Positions 6,980-14,007 of a stretch of DNA of 14,007 nucleotides are shown here, piece after piece. Every line of letters begins with the position of its first letter. The first letter of the stretch is position 1. Source of the DNA: JBFXDI01 sp050181295 (GTDB lineage: Bacteria; Pseudomonadota; Alphaproteobacteria; Rhizobiales; Aestuariivirgaceae). The stretch spans positions 1-14,007 of the forward strand of contig JBFXDI010000111.1 in the NCBI GenBank assembly GCA_050181295.1, read 5' to 3'. The notes beneath the pieces were generated by a model. It ran no database searches. It was given only the letters and a program-made list of their open reading frames with translations, and was not told where the DNA came from. The translations under genes were made by a program, and so were the position numbers.

Positions 6980-8101
6980 GTGCGCGCCTATCTGGACCAT
7001 AACGCCACGAGCCCTTTGCGGCCGGAAACGCGCGCTGCGATGCTCGGGGCTCTGGACTGCCTCGGCAACCCATCGTCCGTGCATGCGGAAGGCCGGCGCG
7101 CCAGGGACCTGATCGAGGAGGCGCGTGAGGCGATCGAGGCATTCGTGTCCGCGCCCGCGCGATCGGTCGTCTTCACCTCGGGCGGCACCGAGGCCAACAA
7201 TCTGGCGCTTCTGGGCGCACCGGCCGAGCGGCTGATCGTCTCGGCCGTGGAGCATCCTTCTGTTCTCGAAGCGGCAAGGCGTTCGGGAAAGCCGGTGACG
7301 GTTCTGCCCGTCGATTCCGATGGCATCGTGGACCTGAGCGCGCTCGACCGGGCGCTGGCTGAAGGCGGCCGCGCGCTGGTCAGCGTCATGCTCGCCAACA
7401 ACGAGACCGGGGCGATCCAGCCCATCGCCGAGGTCGTTAAACTTGCCCGCCGGCACGGCGCGCTCGTCCACACGGACGCGGTGCAGGCCGCGGGCAAGAT
7501 CGAGGTCTCCTTCGAGGCGTTCGGCGTCGATCTCATGAGCCTCTCCGCCCACAAGCTCGGTGGACCCGCGGGCGTCGGAGCGCTTGTCCTCCGCGACGGC
7601 CTCGATATCGAGGCGCGTCAGCTCGGCGGAGGCCAGGAGTTCCGCCGCCGGGCCGGCACGGAGAACGTGGCCGGCATCGCGGGCTTCGGCGCCGCGGTGA
7701 AAGCTGCCGCGCGTGAGCTTCCGGAAGCCTCGCTGCGCATGTCTGACCTGCGCGCGTCACTGGAAGCCGCGCTTGCGGAGGGACCGGACAGGGCCCACAT
7801 CTTCGCTAAGGGCGCGAAGCGCCTGCCGAACACGTCGTGCCTCGCGGTGCGGGGGCTCGATGCCGCTCTTCTGCTCATGGGACTGGACCTTGAAGGCATC
7901 GCCGTTTCTTCGGGGTCGGCCTGCTCGTCCGGCAAGGTCGCTGCCTCCCATGTGCTCGATGCGATGGGCGTCGAGCCCGAGCTTGCCCGGGGCGCCATCC
8001 GCTTGAGTCTCGGCTGGAACTCCACCGCCGAGGATGTCGGCCGGTTCATTTCCGGCTGGCGGACATTCATGGGCCGCATGGACAGCCGCCGGGCTGCCTG
8101 A
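6980..8101 (+). CDS. Group I (NifS/IscS-like) cysteine desulfurase, suf-operon type (SufS2-like)
   Basis: This is a PLP-dependent desulfurase that takes sulfur from L-cysteine as an enzyme persulfide, giving alanine, to feed cluster assembly. The 373-residue protein starts MRAYLDHNATSPL. Key residues are H92 in 'VEHPSV', which stacks on PLP, D166 in 'HTDAVQ', the PLP Schiff-base lysine K192 in 'SAHKLGGP', and the catalytic C315 in 'SSGSACSSGK', on the longer loop that marks group I enzymes. GTG 6980 is preferred because GAGG at 6968-6971 is suitably spaced. GTG 6974 is also in frame but too close. Its place between iscR and sufB matches the extra desulfurase called sufS2 in rhizobial suf operons. 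A second desulfurase of group II lies downstream, so the operon has two sulfur donors. Confidence 0.9.
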   Translation: MRAYLDHNATSPLRPETRAAMLGALDCLGNPSSVHAEGRRARDLIEEAREAIEAFVSAPARSVVFTSGGTEANNLALLGAPAERLIVSAVEHPSVLEAARRSGKPVTVLPVDSDGIVDLSALDRALAEGGRALVSVMLANNETGAIQPIAEVVKLARRHGALVHTDAVQAAGKIEVSFEAFGVDLMSLSAHKLGGPAGVGALVLRDGLDIEARQLGGGQEFRRRAGTENVAGIAGFGAAVKAAARELPEASLRMSDLRASLEAALAEGPDRAHIFAKGAKRLPNTSCLAVRGLDAALLLMGLDLEGIAVSSGSACSSGKVAASHVLDAMGVEPELARGAIRLSLGWNSTAEDVGRFISGWRTFMGRMDSRRAA

Positions 8102-8127
8102 ACAAAGAAGACAGGGAAGAGTTCGTC

Positions 8128-9594
<1,467 letters not shown>

Positions 9595-9626
9595 CCGACG
9601 GGCGTTCCGGAGTAGTGCGAGCCTGG

Positions 9627-9649
9627 ATTGCCGGGTCGAGCCCGGCAAT
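9627..9649. repeat. REP-like hairpin repeat between sufB and sufC
   Basis: A perfect 9-bp stem (ATTGCCGGG / CCCGGCAAT) closes a 5-nt TCGAG loop, flanked by CCTGG and GACGA. This sequence type (TGGATTGCCGGGTC-A/G-AGCCCGGCAATGAC) is a short palindromic repeat I know from many alphaproteobacterial genomes, usually between genes. Here it lies inside an operon. In mRNA it could stall or stabilise the transcript, or set different sufB and sufC levels. No U-run follows, so it is not a classic terminator. The family assignment is from memory of such repeats, not from a search. Confidence 0.7.
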
Positions 9650-9676
9650 GACGAAAGAATGGATGTGAGAATAGAG

Positions 9677-10432
9677 ATGCTTGAGATCAAGAACCTGCAT
9701 GTGAAGCTCGAGGACGAGGACCGCGCGATCCTCAAAGGCCTGAGCCTTTCGGTGAAGGCCGGCGAGGTGCATGCGATCATGGGCCCGAACGGCTCGGGCA
9801 AGTCCACGCTCGCCAACGTGCTGGCGGGCCGCGACGGCTACGAGGTGACGGAAGGCTCCGCCGCCTATCAGGGCGAGGACCTCTTGTCGCTCGAGCCGGA
9901 CGAGCGGGCCGTGAAGGGCCTGTTCCTGGCGTTCCAGTATCCTATCGAAATCCCGGGCGTCGCCACCATGCAGTTCCTTAAAGTGGCGCTCAACGCGCAG
10001 AGGAAGGCGCGGGGCGAGGACGAGCTCTCCACGCCCGACTTCATGCGTCTCGTGCGCGAGCGCTCGGAGAAGCTCGGCATTTCTTCTGAGATGCTGAAGC
10101 GTCCAGTAAACGTCGGCTTCTCCGGCGGCGAGAAGAAACGCGCGGAAATCCTGCAGATGGCGGTGCTGGAGCCGAAACTCTGCATCCTCGACGAGACGGA
10201 TTCCGGGCTCGACATCGATGCGCTGCGCATCGTCGCAGACGGCGTCAATGCGTTGCGCGGGCCGGACCGCGCCATGGTGGTCATCACCCATTATCAGCGC
10301 CTGCTCGAATATATCGTGCCCGACCGCGTGCATGTCCTCTCGGACGGCCGCATCGTGCGCTCGGGCGACAAGTCGCTGGCCCTGGAACTCGAGGCCAAGG
10401 GCTACGCCGAGTTCACGAAGGAGGCCGCGTGA
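9677..10432 (+). CDS. sufC: Fe-S assembly ATPase SufC
   Basis: SufC is the ABC-type ATPase of the SufBC2D complex. ATP-driven dimerisation opens the SufB-SufD interface for cluster formation. It is soluble and has no membrane partner domain. The 251-residue protein shows Walker A GPNGSGKST (36-44), Q-loop Q87 in 'AFQYPIEIPG', the ABC signature 'FSGGEKKRAEI' (148-158, the SufC-specific variant), Walker B 'LCILDETDSGLD' (168-179) with catalytic E173, and the H-loop H205 in 'VITHYQRLL'. ATG 9677 (MLEIKNLHV) gives the usual SufC N-terminus. An in-frame ATG at 9659 would add six residues and sits right behind the intergenic hairpin. Neither start has a strong Shine-Dalgarno sequence. The sufD gene begins 10 bp downstream. 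Confidence 0.97.
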   Translation: MLEIKNLHVKLEDEDRAILKGLSLSVKAGEVHAIMGPNGSGKSTLANVLAGRDGYEVTEGSAAYQGEDLLSLEPDERAVKGLFLAFQYPIEIPGVATMQFLKVALNAQRKARGEDELSTPDFMRLVRERSEKLGISSEMLKRPVNVGFSGGEKKRAEILQMAVLEPKLCILDETDSGLDIDALRIVADGVNALRGPDRAMVVITHYQRLLEYIVPDRVHVLSDGRIVRSGDKSLALELEAKGYAEFTKEAA

Positions 10433-10442
10433 CCGGCGGACG

Positions 10443-11723
10443 ATGATGAACGTGGCAATCCAAAGAAGCGCGGCGGAAGCCGCCTATGTCGATGCTTTCG
10501 GGCGGCTGCCTGAGCCGCTCCGGCGCGGAAGCCGCAAGGACGCCTTCGAGCATTTCGCGGCCATCGGCCTCCCGCACCGCCGGCTCGAGGACTGGAAGTG
10601 GACGGATCTCCGCCAGGTCCTGGACCGGGCCTATCCGCCGCTCATCGAGCCGGTCAAGCCGTCCGCGGACGCCGGCAAGCTTCTTGCCCGCTCGCCCTTC
10701 GCCGGCGCCGCGCGCGCCCGCCTCGTCTTCATCGACGGCCGGTTCGACGCCAGGAGGTCCAGCCTTCCGCAGTCGGGGGACGTGTCGGCGAGGGCACTTG
10801 GAAGCGACGGCCGCTTCTCGGGCGAGAAGGGCGATCCGATCTCGGCCCTCAACATCGCCTTCGCGACCGACGGCGCCCATGTCCGGATCGGCAAGGGCAA
10901 CGCCATCGATGCCCCGATCGAGCTCGTGTTCATCTCCACGGTGAGCGAGCGCGTCACGGTCACCACCCGCAACGTGATCGAGGTCGAGGATGGAGCGACG
11001 GCGACCCTGCTCGAATATCACGTCGGGCCGGATACGGCCTATGTCGCGAGCAGCGTGACCGAGGCGCGCCTCGGCAAGGGCGCAAGGCTCGACCGTGTGA
11101 AGGTCGCCGAGGACGGGCTGAAGGCGGTCCACCTTGCGAACTTCGAAGTGAGGCTCGGCGAAGGCGCCTCGCTCCGCGACTTCACGCTCATCGAGGGCGC
11201 GCGCGTCACGCGCCAGCAGGGTTTCGTGACCTTCGAGGGCGAGCACGCGGAGGCGCGGATCGGCGGCACCTACCTGCTCGGCGGCGCCCAGCATGCCGAC
11301 ACGCGGCTGGTCGTCGACCACGCGGTGCCGCACTGCACGAGCCGCGAGCTCTTCAAGTGCGTCATGGACGAGAACGCGCGGGGCGTGTTCCAGGGCAAGG
11401 TCGTGGTGCGCCAGAAGGCGCAGAAGACCGACGGCAAGCAGTCGAGCCACGGCCTGCTGCTCTCGCCGACGGCCGAGTTCGACACCAAGCCAGAGCTCGA
11501 GATCTTCGCCGACGACGTGGTCTGCGGCCACGGCGCGACCTCGGGCGAACTCAACGAGGATCAGCTTTTCTATCTGCGCGCCCGCGGCATCCCGGACGAG
11601 GAGGCGAAGTCGCTTCTGGTCGCCGCCTTCGCCGCCGAGGCCTTCGATATGGTCGAGAACGATGCCGTGCGCGACGCTTTGGCCGGCATAGCCGCGAGCT
11701 GGCTCGCCCGGCGCAGGAAGTGA
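10443..11723 (+). CDS. sufD: Fe-S cluster assembly protein SufD
   Basis: SufD is the SufB paralogue that pairs with SufB and SufC in the scaffold complex and helps supply iron. The protein has 426 residues, normal for the family. The N-terminal helical part includes 'LPHRRLEDWKWTDLRQ' (43-58), a typical SufD signature. The C-terminal beta-helix carries 'SSHGLLLSPTAEFDTKPELE' (334-353) followed by 'ADDVVCGHGATSG'. H363 there is the likely equivalent of E. coli H360, a residue needed for cluster assembly. Two consecutive ATG codons open the gene. ATG 10443 is used here, though ATG 10446 has better spacing from the weak GGCGGA at 10435-10440. The much longer open frame upstream overlaps sufC and is not coding. 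The gap to sufS is 6 bp, indicating tight coupling. Confidence 0.95.
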   Translation: MMNVAIQRSAAEAAYVDAFGRLPEPLRRGSRKDAFEHFAAIGLPHRRLEDWKWTDLRQVLDRAYPPLIEPVKPSADAGKLLARSPFAGAARARLVFIDGRFDARRSSLPQSGDVSARALGSDGRFSGEKGDPISALNIAFATDGAHVRIGKGNAIDAPIELVFISTVSERVTVTTRNVIEVEDGATATLLEYHVGPDTAYVASSVTEARLGKGARLDRVKVAEDGLKAVHLANFEVRLGEGASLRDFTLIEGARVTRQQGFVTFEGEHAEARIGGTYLLGGAQHADTRLVVDHAVPHCTSRELFKCVMDENARGVFQGKVVVRQKAQKTDGKQSSHGLLLSPTAEFDTKPELEIFADDVVCGHGATSGELNEDQLFYLRARGIPDEEAKSLLVAAFAAEAFDMVENDAVRDALAGIAASWLARRRK

Positions 11724-11729
11724 TCATCC

Positions 11730-13004
11730 ATGAACAAGGTGGACCGTGCGCCAGTAAAGGGGATCGGATCGGCTAGCCTGGCGGCGCCCTATGACGTCGG
11801 ACGCATCCGGGCCGACTTCCCGATCCTCTCGCGCGAGGTCTACGGCAAGCCGCTGGTCTATCTCGACAACGCGGCCTCCGCCCAGAAGCCCAACGCGGTC
11901 CTCGAGGCGATCCGGCGCTCCTACGAGGAGGAGTACGCCAACGTCCATCGCGGCCTCCATTTCCTCTCCAACACGGCGACCCAGCGCTATGAGGACGCGC
12001 GCGAATCCGTGCGTCGCTTCCTCAATGCCCCGTCCACGGAGCAGATCGTCTTCACCCGCAACGCCACCGAGGCGATCAACCTGGTGGCCCAGAGTTTCGG
12101 CGGCCTCGTGATCGGGGAGGGCGACGAGATCGTGCTCTCGATCCTGGAGCATCACTCCAACATCGTGCCTTGGCACTTCCACCGCGAGCGGCGCGGCGCC
12201 GTCATCCGCTGGGCGCCCATCGACGATGAGGGCAACTTCCTGCTGGAGGAGTTTTCGAAGCTCCTCGGTCCCCGCACCAAGATGGTGGCCATCACGCACA
12301 TGTCGAATGCGCTCGGCACCATCGTGCCGGTGAAGGAGGTGATCCGCCTCGCGCACGAAAAGGGTATCCCTGTGCTGGTGGACGGCAGCCAGAGCGCCGT
12401 CCATCTCGACGTGGACGTGCAGGATCTCGACTGCGACTTCTTCGTCTTCACCGGCCACAAGACCTACGGACCCTCCGGCATCGGCGCGCTCTACGCCAAG
12501 AAAGAGCACCTCGACCGCATGCCCCCTTACCAGGGGGGCGGCGAGATGATCCGCGAGGTCTGGCAGGATACGATCACCTATGCCGACCCGCCGCACCGCT
12601 TCGAGGCGGGGACCCCCGCGATCGTCCAGGCGATCGGCCTCGGCGCGGCGCTCGACTACATGCTGGAGATCGGGCGAGAAAACATCCGGGCGCACGAGCA
12701 GGCGCTGCTCGCCCATGCCACGGCGCGCCTGTCGGAGATCAATGCGCTGAAGATCATCGGCCGCGCCAGGGACAAGGGCGCCATCATCTCGTTTGCGCTC
12801 GAAGGCGCCCATCCGCACGACATCTCGACCGTGATCGACCGGCAGGGCGTGGCGGTGCGGGCAGGCACCCACTGCACCATGCCGCTCCTCGAAAGGCTTG
12901 GCGTTACGGCCACTTGCCGGGCCTCCTTCGGCCTCTACAATACCTTCGAGGAGGCCGATGCCCTGGCGGAGGCCTTGATTTCCGCGCGCCGGATGTTCAT
13001 GTGA
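11730..13004 (+). CDS. sufS: Group II cysteine desulfurase SufS
   Basis: SufS is the PLP-dependent cysteine desulfurase of the SUF pathway. The 424-residue protein contains 'VYLDNAASAQKP' (43-54), 'LEHHSNIVPW' with H141 stacking on PLP, D218 in 'VDGSQSAVH', the PLP lysine K244 in 'FTGHKTYGPSGIG', 'GGGEMI' (269-274) and the catalytic C382 in 'RAGTHCTMPLLERLG'. The short catalytic loop and overall sequence identify group II (SufS/CsdA). The residue two before the cysteine is Thr, where E. coli-type enzymes have His. SufS normally hands its persulfide to SufE, and no sufE is in this cluster. ATG 11730 follows the sufD stop by 6 bp, with AGGAAG at 11715-11720 as ribosome-binding site. Its TGA overlaps a possible GTG start of the next gene at 13001. 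Confidence 0.96.
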   Translation: MNKVDRAPVKGIGSASLAAPYDVGRIRADFPILSREVYGKPLVYLDNAASAQKPNAVLEAIRRSYEEEYANVHRGLHFLSNTATQRYEDARESVRRFLNAPSTEQIVFTRNATEAINLVAQSFGGLVIGEGDEIVLSILEHHSNIVPWHFHRERRGAVIRWAPIDDEGNFLLEEFSKLLGPRTKMVAITHMSNALGTIVPVKEVIRLAHEKGIPVLVDGSQSAVHLDVDVQDLDCDFFVFTGHKTYGPSGIGALYAKKEHLDRMPPYQGGGEMIREVWQDTITYADPPHRFEAGTPAIVQAIGLGAALDYMLEIGRENIRAHEQALLAHATARLSEINALKIIGRARDKGAIISFALEGAHPHDISTVIDRQGVAVRAGTHCTMPLLERLGVTATCRASFGLYNTFEEADALAEALISARRMFM

Positions 13005-13009
13005 ACGCC

Positions 13010-13393
13010 ATGACGGATGTGAGCCCAGCAGCGGCCCCCGAGCCCCATGTTCCTCAGACGACGGCCTCCGCGCTGCCGCAGGAGGAGCTCGACCGCCTGA
13101 CGCAGGACATGATCGCGGCGCTCAAGACCGTCTACGACCCCGAGATTCCCGTCGATATCTTCGAACTCGGCCTCATCTACAAGATCGACATCGACGACGA
13201 CCGGCGCGTGACGATCGACATGACCCTGACGGCGCCCGGCTGCCCCGTCGCCGGTGACATGCCGGGCTGGGTGCAGGACGCCGTGATGACGGTCGAGGGT
13301 GTCCAGGACGCGAGGGTCAACCTCGTTTTCGAGCCGCCCTGGGACGCCAGCCGCATGTCGGACGAGGCGCGCGTCGCCCTCAACATGTGGTAG
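13010..13393 (+). CDS. DUF59/SufT-like SUF-associated Fe-S maturation protein
   Basis: This is a 127-residue protein of the DUF59 (MIP18/SufT) family, found as the 'SUF system-associated' gene between sufS and sufA in many alphaproteobacteria (sometimes called sufX or sufT). The DUF59 core spans about 28-110: 'TVYDPEIPVDIFELGLIYKI' (40-59), then 'MTLTAPGCPVAGDMPGWVQ' (71-89) with the conserved C78, and 'VNLVFEPPWD' (103-112). The first ~25 residues are Ala/Pro-rich and probably disordered. SufT-type proteins help mature Fe-S enzymes when demand is high; the biochemical step is not settled. ATG 13010 is used as start. GTG 13001, overlapping the sufS stop as GTGA, is a possible alternative adding three residues. 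Neither has a clear Shine-Dalgarno sequence, which suggests translational coupling to sufS. Confidence 0.88.
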   Translation: MTDVSPAAAPEPHVPQTTASALPQEELDRLTQDMIAALKTVYDPEIPVDIFELGLIYKIDIDDDRRVTIDMTLTAPGCPVAGDMPGWVQDAVMTVEGVQDARVNLVFEPPWDASRMSDEARVALNMW

Positions 13394-13401
13394 GATACGT
13401 C

Positions 13402-13418
13402 TGGCTTAAGCCAAGGAG
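13402..13418 (+). promoter_or_regulatory. Palindrome overlapping the sufA ribosome-binding site
   Basis: TGGCTTAAGCCA (13402-13413) is a perfect 12-bp palindrome. Its last base begins the strong Shine-Dalgarno sequence AAGGAG (13413-13418), which sits 9 nt before GTG 13428. The ribosome-binding site therefore decides the sufA start in favour of this GTG over ATG 13437. The palindrome could be a protein site or a weak RNA hairpin (4-bp stem, TTAA loop). No function can be assigned from sequence. Confidence 0.45.
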
Positions 13419-13427
13419 TTTTGCCCC

Positions 13428-13811
13428 GTGACTGCGATGCGCCCCAAGCCCAAGGTGATGACCCTGACGGACTCCGCCGCCGAGCGCGTGCGCCAGATCA
13501 TGGCATCGAAGATCGAGCCCGTGGCGGGGCTCAGGATCGGCGTCAAGAATGGCGGCTGCGCGGGCATGGAATACACCATGGAATGGGCGGCCGAGAAGGC
13601 GCCGTTCGACGAGACCGTCGAGGACAAGGGCGTCCGCCTGCTGATCGACGCCAAGGCCGTCCTGTTCCTGCTCGGCACCGTGATGGACTACCAGGTGGAG
13701 AGGATGAAGTCGGGCTTCACCTTCCGGAACCCCAACCAGACGTCGGCCTGCGGCTGCGGCGAGTCGGTTTCCATCACGCCCGCCCGGCCCGAAGCGCTGG
13801 AGACGGCCTGA
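13428..13811 (+). CDS. sufA: A-type Fe-S carrier protein SufA (HesB/IscA family)
   Basis: SufA is a small carrier that accepts a cluster from the SufBC2D scaffold and delivers it to target proteins. The 127-residue protein has the three invariant A-type carrier cysteines: C44 in 'KNGGCAGMEY', and C108 and C110 in 'SACGCGESV'. The HesB/IscA domain spans about 10-116. 'LTDSAAERVRQIM' at the N-terminus and 'FTFRNPNQT' before the Cys pair fit the family. GTG 13428 is chosen because AAGGAG lies 9 nt upstream. The alternative ATG 13437 would be 18 nt away. It is the last gene of the suf operon, 34 bp after the DUF59 gene. Downstream comes hairpin-rich non-coding DNA and an insertion sequence. Confidence 0.94.
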   Translation: MTAMRPKPKVMTLTDSAAERVRQIMASKIEPVAGLRIGVKNGGCAGMEYTMEWAAEKAPFDETVEDKGVRLLIDAKAVLFLLGTVMDYQVERMKSGFTFRNPNQTSACGCGESVSITPARPEALETA

Positions 13812-13831
13812 ACGCTTTCCAAGAGGGCGTC

Positions 13832-13851
13832 ATTCCTGCGAAAGCAGGAAT
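13832..13851. repeat. Short hairpin repeat (GAAA-loop type) after sufA
   Basis: ATTCCTGC and GCAGGAAT form a perfect 8-bp stem closed by a GAAA tetraloop, preceded by CGTC and followed by CCCC. This 'GTCATTCC-N-GC-GAAA-GC-N-GGAAT' hairpin is another dispersed intergenic repeat I recognise from alphaproteobacteria, of a different type from the one between sufB and sufC. It starts 21 bp after the sufA stop and may protect the 3' end of the suf transcript. No U-tract follows, so I do not call it an intrinsic terminator. Confidence 0.65.
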
Positions 13852-13883
13852 CCCCTTGTGAATCCACCCCGAGTGTCATCGCT

Positions 13884-13899
13884 TCAGGGGATGCCCTGA
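13884..13899. repeat. Small stem-loop in the sufA-transposase gap
   Basis: TCAGGG and CCCTGA form a 6-bp stem around GATG. It lies in the 129-bp non-coding stretch between sufA and the transposase start, among two other hairpins. It could be part of the insertion sequence end or of the preceding repeat. Without the other end of the element this cannot be decided. Confidence 0.35.
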
Positions 13900-13914
13900 G
13901 TTCACGGAACAAGT

Positions 13915-13936
13915 GCAACACCCGCTAGGGTGTTGC
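13915..13936. repeat. 9-bp stem hairpin directly upstream of the transposase start
   Basis: GCAACACCC and GGGTGTTGC are perfect complements around a GCTA loop, ending 4 nt before the ATG of the IS30-like transposase. No Shine-Dalgarno sequence is visible between hairpin and ATG. It may be part of the insertion sequence's left end. As RNA it would hinder translation of transcripts entering from sufA, a strategy known for other insertion sequences. The mobile-element boundary itself cannot be placed from this one side. Confidence 0.5.
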
Positions 13937-13940
13937 TGCG

Positions 13941-14007
13941 ATGGGACAAAGCTATGAGCAGCTCGGCCTTGCCGAGCGGATCGAGATCTGTCGTTTGCGT
14001 GCAAACG
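13941..14007 (+). CDS. IS30-family-like transposase, N-terminal 22 codons only (runs off window)
   Basis: ATG 13941 opens a frame reading MGQSYEQLGLAERIEICRLR and two further residues, continuing to the window end without a stop. IS30-family transposases typically begin 'MG-x-SY-x-x-L-x-LxER-x-x-I-x-RL', the first helix of their N-terminal helix-turn-helix DNA-binding domain, and the visible residues fit closely. Whether the gene is intact cannot be told. It marks an insertion sequence placed just behind the suf operon, so the left end of the element should lie between about 13852 and 13940. With only 22 residues visible, another protein with a similar HTH start is possible. Confidence 0.6.
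   Translation, partial: MGQSYEQLGLAERIEICRLRAN

Noticed and set aside
10218..10442. 75-codon N-terminal extension of SufD
   Set aside because: It lies within the 3' part of sufC in another frame and is Arg/Ser-rich. SufD homology begins after the paired ATG at 10443.
12914..13009. N-terminal extension of the DUF59 protein into sufS
   Set aside because: It overlaps the conserved 3' end of sufS in a different frame. The family core begins well after ATG 13010.
13832..13851. Intrinsic terminator for the suf operon
   Set aside because: The stem is good but no run of T follows. The sequence matches a dispersed repeat type instead.

Overview
The window is GC-rich DNA (by eye well above 60 % G+C, with strong G/C bias at third codon positions). 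It looks like chromosome from an alphaproteobacterium of the order Hyphomicrobiales (Rhizobiales). The reasons are the suf gene order (IscR, group I cysteine desulfurase, sufB-C-D-S, DUF59 gene, sufA), a candidate Irr-type iron-control box in front of it, the sequences of the tyrS and anmK products, and two short hairpin repeats of kinds common in alphaproteobacterial intergenic DNA. A Methylobacteriaceae-like host (Methylobacterium/Microvirga type) is my best guess, held with low confidence.

Layout. Positions 2-2686 (+) hold the 3' part of a large AsmA/YhdP-like (DUF3971-type) envelope protein gene whose start lies outside the window. Converging on it from the minus strand is a two-gene unit: tyrS (4464-3211) followed 10 bp later by a small nucleotidyltransferase of the ANT(2'')-like fold (3200-2670). 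Divergent from tyrS is anmK (+, about 4514-5614), an enzyme of peptidoglycan recycling. It converges, with a 6-bp gap, on an alpha/beta hydrolase gene (6268-5621, -).

The core of the window is one co-directional unit from about 6313 to 13811: iscR, a group I (NifS/IscS-like) cysteine desulfurase, sufB, sufC, sufD, sufS (group II cysteine desulfurase), a DUF59/SufT-like gene and sufA. Together these encode a complete SUF iron-sulfur cluster machine: sulfur donors, the SufBC2D scaffold/ATPase, an A-type carrier and a maturation accessory protein. The Rrf2-family sensor IscR sits at the head. No sufE or sufU is visible. The 223-bp hydrolase/iscR intergenic region carries a good sigma-70-type promoter. 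A candidate IscR half-palindrome pair overlaps its -35 element, and a candidate Irr (ICE) box covers the expected transcription start. This suggests the operon integrates cluster status and iron status. A REP-like hairpin lies inside the operon between sufB and sufC.

After sufA, 129 bp of hairpin-rich non-coding DNA leads to the first 22 codons of an IS30-family-like transposase (13941 onward), which runs off the window end. I see no unmistakably new multi-gene system. The most useful leads are the double-input suf promoter, the hairpin inside the operon, and the orphan nucleotidyltransferase coupled to tyrS. No gene-free stretch exceeds 300 bp, and I see no tRNA, rRNA or CRISPR array.
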